DNA of 15,725 nt, from positions 1 through 15,725 of the forward strand of contig JAIXMQ010000182.1 of the NCBI GenBank assembly GCA_025716855.1. Reading direction: 5' to 3'. Positions 1-8,403 of the stretch are shown piece by piece. The translations under genes and the position numbers were made by a program. How positions within the stretch are numbered: position 1 is the stretch's first letter; every line of letters begins with the position of its first letter. Under the pieces are notes generated by a model. That model ran no database searches, was not told the origin of the DNA, and saw only the letters and a list, made by a program, of their open reading frames with translations. The stretch comes from Pilaira anomala. Its lineage: Eukaryota > Mucoromycota > Mucoromycetes > Mucorales > Mucoraceae.

Positions 1-752
1 TCGATTGTCCTCTTTTTTAAAATAGCGTCTAAAGTACGATTGATTCGTTCACATAACCCATTACTTTGGCTATGGTAAGCACTTATTTGTTTATGCTTTA
101 TTCCAAAAGTTCGACATACAGAATTAACCAGGTCAGAAATAAATGGCCTCCCGTTATCGGTAATTATAATCTGAGGACTTCCATGTCGTACGATAACTTC
201 TTCATATAAAAAAGAACTGATTTCAGATGCAGTCTGTTGTCTTAGAGCTCTTACTTCGATGTATTTGGTGAGGTAATCTATTGCGACTATGATATAACGA
301 TGTCCAGACTGAGAAGGTACTACGTGTTTTATATCTAGACCCAATTGTTTGAAAGGTTTAATCGGAACTGGAACAGGATACGCTTTTTCATTTACTGTCT
401 TATTTCCATGTTCTTGGCACCTTGGACATTCTTTGATATAATTATGTATATCTTTGTTCATTGTGTCCCAATAATATTTCTGATAAATGCGGTTGAATGT
501 ATTGGCGAAGGCGAGATGACCTCCTAATGCGTGATAATGATATTGGATAAATGCTTGATGCGCTTCCTCTTGATTTAATACTTTTTTGAAACAATTAACA
601 TCAAAAGGTTGAGTAAAATATAATTGATCTTTGTATATGGTGAATTTATGTGCATTATTTATGATCTTGTCTTTTTCTTTTTGGTTTAACTCCTCTGGTA
701 GAGTAGTAGTGGATAAGTATTGTATTAGATGATTAATCTTTTGTTGTTCCAT
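1..752 (-). CDS. pol: Retrotransposon integrase (partial, C-terminus beyond the window)
   Basis: Integrase inserts the retrotransposon cDNA into the host chromosome. From the ATG at 752 the minus strand is open for 250 codons to the window edge. An H2C2 zinc-binding N-domain is visible (H74, H79, C109, C112, in HALGGH and CPRC). The catalytic core follows with D140 (LGLD), D199 (ITDNG) and E235 (CERIN); D199 and E235 are separated by exactly 35 residues, the DD35E spacing. The chromodomain or GPY/F tail, if present, is off the edge. The frame differs from that of the RT-RNase H ORF and is separated from it by an A43 tract and about 180 nt. An in-frame TAA at 777-779 limits upstream extension. 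Whether integrase is translated separately, or belongs to a broken Pol polyprotein, cannot be told from sequence. Confidence 0.93.
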   Translation of the reverse strand, partial: MEQQKINHLIQYLSTTTLPEELNQKEKDKIINNAHKFTIYKDQLYFTQPFDVNCFKKVLNQEEAHQAFIQYHYHALGGHLAFANTFNRIYQKYYWDTMNKDIHNYIKECPRCQEHGNKTVNEKAYPVPVPIKPFKQLGLDIKHVVPSQSGHRYIIVAIDYLTKYIEVRALRQQTASEISSFLYEEVIVRHGSPQIIITDNGRPFISDLVNSVCRTFGIKHKQISAYHSQSNGLCERINRTLDAILKKRTI

Positions 753-929
753 GTTAAATAAAAATAAAAAATAATTTTAGATGGTAAAGAATATAATTTA
801 TTGAATAATTGGCTTTTTAAATTTATAGATGCGGTTATTGTAAAGTCTCAGTTTGGGAATAGATAATGAGGTTTGATAGTTAGCTTTTAAAAGTCTTCGA
901 ACTCAATTTGGACACTGGTTTGATAATAT

Positions 930-931
<2 letters not shown>
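753..931 (-). other. Spacer between RNase H and integrase, no open frame
   Basis: All three minus-strand frames contain stops here. In intact gypsy polyproteins a short linker joins RNase H to integrase, so this may be a decayed linker. A CTAAC motif resembling a fungal branch site is present, but I see no convincing donor/acceptor pair that would join the flanking ORFs. Confidence 0.5.

Positions 932-974
<43 letters not shown>
932..974 (-). repeat. A43 homopolymer (T43 on +) at the end of the RT-RNase H ORF
   Basis: Forty-three uninterrupted T on the + strand. On the coding strand the TAA stop of the pol ORF is made from its first bases, so the reading frame ends in the run. It could be an expanded microsatellite or a capture of an A-tail. 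Its length is likely unstable and error-prone in assembly. Confidence 0.9.
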
Positions 975-976
<2 letters not shown>

Positions 977-3903
977 TATCCTAATCTAGATAAATAATCG
1001 GCAGATTCGTTTACGCGTCCTGGTCGATAAAGAATTTGGAAATCGTATTCTGAGAGGATTTCAATCCAGCGTGCGAGGATGCCGGTAGGTTGCTTCGTCT
1101 TCAACAATCCATTTAGTGCTGAGTGATCTGAAATAATAGTGACAGTAAAAGGTGATCCTAGTAAATATGGACGGTATAATTGTACAGCCCAAACTACAGC
1201 CAGAAGTTCGAGTTTGGAGATACCATAATTAGATTCTGCACCGTGTACCGATCTACTGGAATATATGATGGGGTGTTCATAGCCATTTTCGTCTTTTTGT
1301 GTTAATACGGCTCCTAAACCATCCTTGCTTGCGTCTGTAACTACATAAAACTCTTTTGTAAAGTCAGGTTTACATAGGACGGGTTCAGTTACCAAATGTT
1401 CTTTGAGTAAGTTGAAAGCTGCGGTAGTTTCATCCGTCCAGGGTACCTTCTTCGTTGTTTGTAACTGGGCGTGCAGTGGTCTAGCTATTTTCGCAAATTG
1501 GGGTACGAAACGACGATAATAAGAAGCGAGTCCTAAAAATGAGCGAACCTGTTTTACGGTAGTAGGAATAGGGAAATTCTTAACCTTATCAATGGTAGCT
1601 GGATTTGGTTCGATAGTATTTCGGGTTACCACATAACCTAAAAAAAGAATCTTCTCTTTGAAGAAGTGACTTTTTGCGGGATTCAATACGATTCCATGTT
1701 TATCCATGCAGTTAAAAGTTTTAGCTAAATCTTCTAAATGTTGGGTGGGGTTTTGTATATTTGTATAGCAGGTTACGTCGTCTAAGTATATGATAATGCA
1801 TTGGTTTATAAGTTCATGGAAACATTGCTCCATCATTTGTGAGAACACGCTAGGACTAGTTTTTATACCCATTGGCAATTTTTTGAAATAAAAATCTCCT
1901 AGAGAACATACCACCGTCGTAAGCGGTTGCGATTCCTTACTTATATTCGCTTGGAAGAAACCTGACCTAAGATCGAAAGTAGACATCCAGTAGGCCTTGT
2001 TTAGGGTATCCAACAACTCATCGATATTACTCAGCGGGTAGTTCATCACTTCGCTTTGTGTGTTGAGGTACCGAAAGTCAGCTACGATTCTATAAGTTCC
2101 GTCTTTCTTTTTTAGCATAATGATCGGACTTGACCATTCAGAGTAACCACCCTTCTCGATGATCCCGAGTTTCAGTAGTTTTTCCAACTCGTTTCTCAAA
2201 CTTTCTGTTTCTAGTGGCGATAGTCGGTACGGTCTTACTCTTTTGGGTACAGCATCCGCCTTGAGTTTAATGGAGTGTTCCATGATGTCGATATTACCAA
2301 TTTTATTATTATCCCAGTCAAAAATATGATCATACTGTTGCATGAGTTCTAAATATCTATTTTTGATTGCAGTTGGTGTGGTTGATATGTCGATTTTGTC
2401 TAAGATTTTCTTTTCATATTCATCCATGGTGTTTTTATCTTGTTGTTGATAATCAGGATCTTGATACATGCATTCCATTTCTTCAAGATTTTGTTTACAG
2501 ATTTTATAACAATCCATGTCTTCGATATCATCATAGTTAATTATATCTAATTCACCCAGTATATCTTTAGATTCAAATTCTATACTGTTCTCTGAGTTAT
2601 TTATAAGGTGTATAATTAAATTTTTTTTCGTTTGTTGTAAATATGAGGAGGAAGGTTGCCATACCGACTCTCGATCGTATAATTTTTTATTTGTTATTTG
2701 TAAGATATACTTATGTTGATTTAATTCTTTAGGTTTAACATTTAAAGGTTGTATAAAAAGACATGTTTGAGAGTAAGGAGATAAATAGAATGGTCGATTG
2801 AATTTTATTATATAGTTGTTGTCAATTGAAGGATTATCTTCCATTATAATGAATTCTTCATCAATATCTTCTTTTTCACCGTAAGTGTCTTCTAACATAA
2901 ATAAATCACCTTGCGATTCTTTATCTGAAGAGTCGGGTACTAACTCATCAGTATCGCTATCATCTTCTTCGGGGTCAATATCACTAGCGTTATCTTCTGA
3001 GTTGTTTTCATACACATTAGGATCAATTGTATTTTGCGTAATCCGGTTATCATCATTATTCGTATATTTGACAGGATGAGCTTTAATATTGTTGATTGTT
3101 TTACTGGCCTTGGTAAATATAAATGGAATATGAGCCTTAATACCCTTGTATTCGACTTTGATAAATTTTTCGTCTAAATTTAATTTCGCTTTAGCACGTT
3201 TTAGCCAGTTGTTTCCTATAATTAGTTGGGTAGGACATTCAGGAAGTACTTCTATGGAACCAGGGATGATAATTTTTCCACCTAAATTAATGGGTACATC
3301 ATAGATGAGACCTAAAGCTGCTTGGCGAGACCCGTTTCCTAACGTAAATACCGACGTTGATGGAGTGTCAATTGTTAAATTGAGGGCTTCAGCTAATTTT
3401 CTTGAAATGACCGTTTTTGCACTTCCTGTATCCAGAATAGCCTTAAATTTAGTTTGTCCGATATAAACGTCCGTATATATTGCGGTAGTATCCACATCGT
3501 CATCCTCTGCAAATGCGAGAGTCATGGGTGGTATATTGACTAAACTAGTTTTATTTCGCACGGATTTAATAAGTTCTCGTTTTAGACTTGGAGCGGCTAT
3601 TAATAAATCTTTTACAACAATGTCAGCTTTTCTGTTTAGCACATCTTCGGTGATATCATACGAGATTCTTTCAGATAACGGAGATACTTTTTTAATCGCC
3701 CTAATTTTATTATTATTAATATTTTTAGTAACGTTGCCATTACTATCTATATTATGTATAATATCATTTGCGGTTGGTAAAATAATATCTTTGTGTGATA
3801 AAGTAGGAGCGTCAGGATAAGGTTGAGTAAGTAAAGTCGGACCAGTGGAATTTTCTTCATTTGTATCCATATGATCAGTGTTATTTTTTTGTAAATTTTT
3901 CAT
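973..3903 (-). CDS. pol: Pol polyprotein: aspartic protease, reverse transcriptase, RNase H
   Basis: This 976-residue product matures Gag-Pol and copies the RNA genome into cDNA in the virus-like particle. Protease: LDTGSA with catalytic D158, and IIGNNWL at about 228-234, the flap-distal motif of retropepsins. An acidic low-complexity stretch (about 300-350) separates protease from RT. RT: D644 in FDLRSGF and YLDD at 706-709 give the catalytic Asp triad. RNase H: D857, E899, D926 and D969 (VTDAS, LELLA, SDHSA, ESADYLSR). The ATG at 3903 is conventional only: the same frame is open upstream to the A11 tract, and a 15-bp direct repeat at 3880-3894 and 3907-3921 repeats LQKNN around it. Translation is more likely by frameshift from Gag than from this ATG. 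Confidence 0.96.
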
Positions 3904-3907
3904 TATG

Positions 3908-4162
3908 TTATTTTTTTGTAAGGGAGCTTTTTCTAAACGTTTTGTAATTTTTTTTTTTGTTTTGAGGTTCTTTAGTGAGTTTTGATAATACTTCAGATGA
4001 TTCGGTAGTTACTTTTGGAGGTACTGAAAGTCTTGCAGCATATAAATCGTTATTTAATAAATTGAGTGGTTGATTTTGTTTAATGTTGTTGGATTTTTGA
4101 TAAAAGTTTTGTTCAGGCAGTTGACCATTTCTATGATTATTCATAGCAGCCGCCTCATTTAG
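3908..4162 (-). CDS. pol: N-terminal Pol linker in the -1 frame after Gag
   Basis: After the A AAA AAC heptamer at 4162-4168, the -1 frame reads CTA AAT GAG and stays open to TAA at 3908-3910, about 84 codons. It includes an internal ATG at 4144. The product is polar and lysine/asparagine-rich with no recognisable domain, as expected for the linker before the protease. It overlaps the protease-RT frame in and after an A11 run (3948-3958); a +1 shift or a one-base change there would join the two. The position between Gag and protease, and the frame relation, are the whole case for its role. Confidence 0.7.
   Translation of the reverse strand, partial: LNEAAAMNNHRNGQLPEQNFYQKSNNIKQNQPLNLLNNDLYAARLSVPPKVTTESSEVLSKLTKEPQNKKKNYKTFRKSSLTKK
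3948..3958 (-). other. A11 tract where the linker frame and the protease-RT frame meet
   Basis: Eleven A on the coding strand. The linker frame upstream and the Pol frame downstream differ by +1 here, and both are open across the run. A tract of ten A would make one continuous ORF. This may be a real indel, a polymorphism, a sequencing error or transcriptional slippage. Confidence 0.6.
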
Positions 4163-4168
4163 TTTTTT
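4115..4168 (-). promoter_or_regulatory. -1 ribosomal frameshift signal: A AAA AAC plus stem-loop
   Basis: In the frame of the Gag extension the coding strand reads TCA AAA AAC TAA, so a canonical X XXY YYZ slippery heptamer (4168 to 4162) sits directly before the Gag stop. After a 6-nt spacer, AGGCGG (4155-4150) can pair with CTGCCT (4120-4115, one G-U), enclosing a second perfect stem CTATGA/TCATAG (4146-4141 and 4136-4131). The -1 frame continues into the Pol linker. Heptamer, stop position, spacer length and downstream pairing all agree with eukaryotic -1 frameshift sites. The outer stem is short, so structural strength is uncertain. Confidence 0.72.
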
Positions 4169-4588
4169 GACTGTTGTGGTTGGTTTTGAGGTTGATTATT
4201 ATAATTACGTTGTTGTTGTTGTTGATTACGATTTTGGGTATTATAGTTATTATATGCAGGAACTGAATTGTTTTGATATGAACCTTGTTGATGATTTTGA
4301 TTATTGAATTTAGAATCGTTATTATTATTATAGCGAGTTCCATAATTACTATTGTTACTATATTGAGCATATTCTTGTGTTTGTTCGTTATTGGGATAAT
4401 TACTATTGTAAGAGTTATTTCCTATAGGTTGATTGTAAGTGGTACCATTTCGATAATTAAAATATCCAGGGTTACTGTAATTTGGTCTTGTTCTGTTATC
4501 ATGGTAATTGTTTTCATAACGACGACGTTGTGTATAAAAACCTTCCGATGGATTATATGTATCGTTTTCAAAAAAATCATTTTTTTTT
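4159..4588 (-). CDS. gag: Q/N-rich C-terminal extension of Gag
   Basis: This frame overlaps the end of the main gag ORF and is in the +1 frame relative to it. They meet at an A9 tract (4580-4588) directly before the gag TGA; one A fewer would fuse them, and a +1 shift at AAA TGA would do the same. The segment opens with an acidic/aromatic stretch and Arg-rich YTQRRR, then becomes N/Y/Q-rich with a QQQQQ run, ending at TAA 4159-4161. It holds the position of the nucleocapsid but shows no CCHC zinc knuckle. RNA binding through its Arg/Tyr/Asn-rich disordered sequence is an inference. Confidence 0.75.
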
Positions 4589-5584
4589 GTAATCATTTGT
4601 ACGAGGAAATCTTCTTGGTTTTCTTGCATTAAACTTTCTAGTATCATAATATTCTTCGTTGGTGTTCTCTTCTTTCAAATCGTTTTCCACCACTTCTTGT
4701 ACGATATTCTTGATGAAAGCTTTCAAATCGTTTTTGGTTTTAAATGAATTAGGGTTTATTCTTTGTATGACATTTTCATTAGTATGTTCAATTGAATCAA
4801 TTTGAGGTATCAATTGATGAAGATCTAATGCCTCTAACTTAGCAGCTAAAGCTGACATGGTTGGAGACTCTTCACCAACATACGCCTTATTATTTGATTT
4901 ATGAACCTTACTATTTACATCTTTCAAAGCACTAACCCTTTCATTCGTAAACCTTACCGATTTGTCAATAGCGAGATTGTTGTTACCAGAAGAGATAGAA
5001 GTAGGATAATTGAACTTGGTGTGATCAGCCACAAAAGGATTTTCGACCAGATTTATGGATTGAGGTGCATGCGCGTTCCACCAGCCTTCAGAATGGCGTA
5101 CCCATTGATCAAAAGAGCTTGCAGACTGTTCACGGCAAAAAGTTTTTAAAGCGGGGAGAAGACCAGCGCGGAAACGAGAGTGAATTAATTTTTCTTCTTG
5201 AATCTCAGCCAAGTCAGCTGCTTCATATAGTCTTGATAAAAATACTTGAGGTGATTCACCAGGAGATTGACACATTTCATTAAACGCCAATTCATAATTT
5301 TGGATCAATTGATCAGTAATGTAATGTTCTTGTAAAAACTTGATTGCTTCTTGGTAGGTTACTTTAGCCACCGTAAGAGAATTTTTTTCAAGATGTTTGT
5401 CAAAATAGACACCAGCGGAACGACGAAGTTGAGTTCTTAAGATATTTACCCGACGAGCGTCACTTGTAATACCAGTAAGTGAGAAAAAGGTTTCTAATAC
5501 AGATTTAAAGTATCTGAAGTCTTCACCTTCGAACCCATAGAATTCGATAATCTTAGGCTTGTTAGCGGTCCAGTTGGCAGGCAT
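4577..5584 (-). CDS. gag: Gag capsid protein
   Basis: Structural protein of the virus-like particle. The first ATG in frame is at 5584 (MPANWTANKPK...), about 125-135 nt after the putative primer-binding site. The frame is also open about 50 nt upstream to a TAA but only with non-ATG starts. The 335-residue product has the retrotransposon-gag arrangement: an aromatic segment with FKSVLETFF near residue 30, a helical middle with an Arg-rich patch and YITDQLIQNYELAF, then VFLSRLYEAADLA and LIHSRFRAGLLPAL. It ends with lysines encoded by the A9 tract and TGA 4577-4579. The match is to family architecture rather than a specific named element. Confidence 0.88.
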   Translation of the reverse strand: MPANWTANKPKIIEFYGFEGEDFRYFKSVLETFFSLTGITSDARRVNILRTQLRRSAGVYFDKHLEKNSLTVAKVTYQEAIKFLQEHYITDQLIQNYELAFNEMCQSPGESPQVFLSRLYEAADLAEIQEEKLIHSRFRAGLLPALKTFCREQSASSFDQWVRHSEGWWNAHAPQSINLVENPFVADHTKFNYPTSISSGNNNLAIDKSVRFTNERVSALKDVNSKVHKSNNKAYVGEESPTMSALAAKLEALDLHQLIPQIDSIEHTNENVIQRINPNSFKTKNDLKAFIKNIVQEVVENDLKEENTNEEYYDTRKFNARKPRRFPRTNDYKKK

Positions 5585-5708
5585 GATGGTACTTTCCAAC
5601 ACAGTTTTTTCGGTAGAGTAGAGGCCATAATAGTGAGATAGAGATTTGTATGCTTGTTTAGATACGAGTAGAGGTTTGTAGATATAGATAAAGATAACAC
5701 ACCCTGTT

Positions 5709-5719
5709 AGTGAGCACCA
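5709..5719 (-). other. Putative tRNA primer-binding site
   Basis: On the coding strand TGGTGCTCACT begins two bases after the proposed LTR end ...CAACA. Sites starting TGG pair with the CCA end of a tRNA; this one would need a tRNA ending ...GAGCACCA, possibly a tRNA-Arg type (not verified). The same 12-mer (agtgagcaccac on +) recurs at 5807-5818 inside the LTR, so the assignment is not unique. Confidence 0.5.
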
Positions 5720-5721
5720 CT

Positions 5722-6325
5722 TGTTGCGATCCGAGTACTTAGGAATGCGGTAGAGATATAGATGAAGAGTAGTTCGAGTATAAATTCAAGAAAGAGTTTA
5801 TACAAAAGTGAGCACCACGTTATTGTTATTATACTTAAAGAAGATAAAGGTAGGTAACGAACCGGAAATAAAGTAATTAAATAAGAAAAAGAAATGAATA
5901 CGATGAGTAACTAAATAGCAAATCAAAGGAATCAAAGTAGTTGAAATAAGTAGTTTTAATATAAAAAATTAAGAAAATATATAAGATTATATCTTAATAT
6001 ATGAACAAAAGAATAGGTTATAAATTGATTAATTTTATTTCAGTCTGTTAAAAAGGTTTGTTATTTATAGTTGTAAAAATGTAATAGGATCGGTAACGAT
6101 CCCCTTGATTTCATACAAAAATTTATAATGATGTAAGATCGATAAGTTTTCGGATAAAGATATAGGATAATAAAAATAAAAATAATAGATGTAGTTAGAA
6201 CTAGCGTATGTTTCAGAAGTAAGGGTACTAGTATAAATATAATATAGAGAGTGCTGTTTAAAAAATGTTTAAAGATCAGGTAGAAAGTTATTAGATGACC
6301 GAATAAAGGGCGCTGAAAAGTGACA
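5722..6325 (-). repeat. Putative 5' LTR of the gypsy element
   Basis: About 604 bp upstream of gag with no coding potential. The proposed ends are TGT(CAC) at 6325 and (CA)ACA at 5722, forming the usual TG...CA inverted ends. AT-rich TATA-like stretches lie near 5945-6005, suitable for a U3 promoter. The right end is set by the TGTCAC motif and by the restart of Harbinger B's ORF1 at 6352. Without the 3' LTR in view the ends cannot be confirmed; a candidate 5-bp target site is ttgta at 6326-6330. Confidence 0.6.
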
Positions 6326-6723
6326 TTGTAACAATATTCTTATATCAAAAAATGTCTACTCAACCCGAAACCACAGCTGTCACTGCCCAACCTGAAACCA
6401 CAGTTGCCACTACCACTACCAAAGGTAAGGCTAATACTCCTCGTGGCAAAAACTGGATGGCCGACAAAGACATCCAATTGTGTAAGTCCTGGATCCACAT
6501 CTCTGAGGATCCAATTACTGGAGATGACCAAAATCTGAAAAGGTTTTGGGGTCGAGTCTTAGAGGACTTCAACAAATACTAGTTGGTCACTTTCGAAGAA
6601 CGCTCCTGAGAAAGCCTGTATGGTCGCTTTAAGACCATTCTAAAGCAAGTTTCCGGGTATTGTGGTTGATTTTTACAAGCAAAAAAAACCATGAAGAGTG
6701 AAGCCAATCTCATCATGGAAACG

Positions 6724-6795
6724 GTAATATCTTTGTATACAGTCATAATTATTAAAGGTTACTGACATTTTTCTAAAATAATAATAGCATCCTAG
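6724..6795 (+). other. Probable intron in element B ORF1
   Basis: Begins GTAATA, contains TTACTGAC and ends at AG 6787 or AG 6795. It lies between METV and the next family-like segment AQELY. The exact ends do not give a perfect frame, so they may be decayed. Confidence 0.45.
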
Positions 6796-6845
6796 GGCTC
6801 AGGAATTGTATTTTATTCGATTCAAACAACGTTTCAACTTACGGC

Positions 6846-6848
6846 ATT
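6846..6848 (+). other. Target-site duplication ATT, left copy (element A)
   Basis: ATT directly before GGGTGC of the left inverted repeat; the right copy is at 10250-10252. Three-base duplications are the rule in PIF/Harbinger, although TTA/TAA is more usual. Confidence 0.88.
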
Positions 6849-6879
6849 GGGTGCGCTCAAGATGCTTTCGAAAATCTTT
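6849..6879 (+). repeat. Element A left terminal inverted repeat
   Basis: Starts GGGTGCGCTCAAGATGC. It matches the reverse complement of 10219-10249 over 31 bp with three mismatches, the first 25 bp with one. A weaker subterminal match (acatgtccga at about 6923 against cggacacatgt near 10150) also exists. Confidence 0.9.
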
Positions 6880-7176
6880 CAAACTCCTAGAATGGTTAAA
6901 ATATCCTAAGCTAAATTTGGAGACATGTCCGATTAAGTAGATATAAACCATAAAAGTTTTCGAAAGGCCTGACCCTTCGACAATCCTGAAAAAGAAAATC
7001 ATAAACTGTTCGTTACACACAAAAATGCACTAAAACCTGAGATATACAAAATATGATGTCAATTCAGGAACAATTTATTATAAATATCTGACAGGAAATA
7101 CAATTTACATAATTTTTATTAGTAAAGTACTACCTTTTTTTTTAATACAATCTACATTTTCTCTTACCTCAAAACA
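6880..7176 (+). other. Element A 5' non-coding region before ORF1
   Basis: No supported gene. It holds the subterminal repeat noted above, a pyrimidine-rich stretch and a T9 run (7135-7143) shortly before the ORF1 start, as a promoter/5' leader might. An open minus-strand frame across 6799-7020 merely straddles the insertion junction. Confidence 0.5.
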
Positions 7177-8267
7177 ATGTCTCAACCTTTCAGAAATTTC
7201 CAATTCATAGCTGATCTATATTCAGCTCATTATTCTAACGGTAGAAATGATCAAAACAGAGGTAGTACCACACCTGCTCCTTCTCCCATGTCCGTGGGTC
7301 ATTCTTCTCTGGGTACTTCTTCTTTGGGTAATCGTTCGAGTTCAAGTAATGGCAATGTCAGATGGAATGATAAGATAACATGGATCTTCTTGCAGATTAT
7401 GTTAGGTATCAACGACCCTTTGGCCAATGCTACTGATACTTTTGTAAAAAAAAGAATTTGGGACCAAGCATTGGTATGTTTCCGGGAACAGCTTGTAATC
7501 AACAACAATGGCATTACCGCTGAAATAACAATATTTCTGGATGCAAGATTCGATGTAAAAACATGCAAGACTATTGGAATAAATTGAAAATGAAATAAAG
7601 AGATCTGAAAACCGAAAATGGGACGACCGAAATTGGTGGTGTCAATCCAAATATTACTTGGCCATTTTATAATGAGATTGGTCAGATCTTGGCCAATAAT
7701 CATACCATACACCCTCAGATAGTGATGGGTACTGACATGAATGGTGAAGGGCCTACGGTGGTGACAGCAAACTCATATACCAAACCACATGTCAGAGAAG
7801 GTATGAGTTACGAAGACAAGGAGAGGCTGGTCGAGGAAAGCGCAAGACAACGAGGTGTGGTCCATATGCCAAGTCGTCAAATCCATGAAAAAATACTTGT
7901 ACCTGCACGTCGCTATGCAAGACTTTATAGTGCTAATTCTCAAGAAACCTCAAGTAGCTCTTTGAATTATGTTACTGGAGCCGGGCGCCGTACAAAAAGA
8001 CGTGTCGAAAGAGAAGATGTACAAGACAGTTGCAATAGTAATGATAGTAACAATTTTGATGGAATTGGCACTCCATATGATATCCGTTCATTGATTAATG
8101 ATGCGATTACTAGAAATAGTCCAAACATGAAAGAGAACATTGACTACTATCATCAATTGTCGATGTAACGTCTTGAGAGAATTAGCTAGATTCTTGATCA
8201 TCAGAGAAGATTAGACCGAGAAGAGAGAGAAAACTTTTTTAGAAATAGAAACAATTCACGCTCTTAA
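7177..8267 (+). pseudogene. Element A ORF1: Myb/SANT-like DNA-binding protein
   Basis: Harbinger accessory protein, expected to bind DNA and bring the transposase to the ends and the nucleus. The start MSQPFRNFQFIADLY is followed by a Ser-rich linker, then the Myb/SANT-like domain: VRWNDKITWIFLQIML, RIWDQALVCFREQL and, in a second frame, IRCKNMQDYWNKLK. A frame change around 7527-7545 separates these halves (indel). The downstream frame has a TAA at 7596, continues through FYNEIGQIL and a basic GRRTKRRVE stretch, then meets TAA 8166 and TAG 8187 before a charged coiled tail (RRLDREEREN) and a final TAA 8265-8267. One frameshift and three nonsense codons mark it as dead. Confidence 0.83.
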
Positions 8268-8403
8268 TACTTTTTAAACTTACCTTTTTTTTTTACATAA
8301 ACAATATATAACAATTTCTTCATCTCATAAGCTTTTTTAACTCATGCAATAAGTGCATTTAAGAATATAAATCACAAAAAATCCAAATAAAAAAATAAGA
8401 TTA
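8268..8403. other. Intergenic space between convergent ORFs of element A
   Basis: Short AT-rich gap where transcripts from both strands of element A would end. AATAAA-like sequences occur on + (about 8386-8394), but no particular site can be assigned. Confidence 0.4.

Larger units (their letters stand above)
1..6325 (-). mobile_element. Ty3/gypsy LTR retrotransposon, 5' LTR to integrase, truncated by the window edge
   Basis: On the minus strand the order is putative LTR, primer-binding site, Gag, protease, reverse transcriptase, RNase H and integrase. Integrase after RNase H is the Ty3/gypsy (Metaviridae) order, not the Ty1/copia order. The 3' LTR and polypurine tract would lie left of base 1 and cannot be seen. 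No internal nonsense codons occur in the core domains. The breaks in frame lie at A-homopolymers (A9, A11, A43), apart from one canonical -1 frameshift site. The element looks much younger than the Harbinger elements on its right. Confidence 0.92.
6352..6848 (+). pseudogene. Element B ORF1, 5' half: Myb/SANT (NAM-like) DNA-binding protein
   Basis: In PIF/Harbinger elements this protein binds the termini and helps the transposase. After a Thr-rich N-terminus, the frame shows the trihelix-like sequence KNWMADKDIQLCKSWIHISEDP, with regularly spaced Trp and then RFWGRV, SLYGRFKTILKQVS and QAKKTMKS. This is the NAM/Myb-like pattern seen in plant and mucoralean Harbinger ORF1. In-frame stops at 6580 (TAG), 6607 (TGA) and 6667 (TGA) kill it. 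A probable intron runs from about 6724 (GTAATA) to 6787 or 6795, with branch-like TTACTGAC at 6759-6766. The last exon, QELYFIRFKQRFNLRH, is cut at 6848 by element A and resumes at 10253. Confidence 0.85.

Noticed and set aside
345..527. 60-codon plus-strand ORF
   Set aside because: It is antisense to the integrase, whose zinc and DDE residues are clear.
4285..4632. 115-codon plus-strand Ile/Val-rich ORF and 71-codon minus-strand Ile-rich ORF
   Set aside because: Both are frame shadows of the AAT/CAA-rich gag extension.
5700..5830. tRNA gene around the gtgagcaccac motifs
   Set aside because: No A-box/B-box pair or cloverleaf; the motif fits a primer-binding site.
6200..6350. Left terminal repeat of element B
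   Set aside because: I found no good match to the proposed right end GAGCATTCCCAACGG; only weak similarity near 6249. The LTR interpretation fits better.
6799..7020. 73-codon minus-strand ORF
   Set aside because: It crosses the element A insertion junction and the left inverted repeat; its FRKHLE stretch is just the inverted repeat translated.
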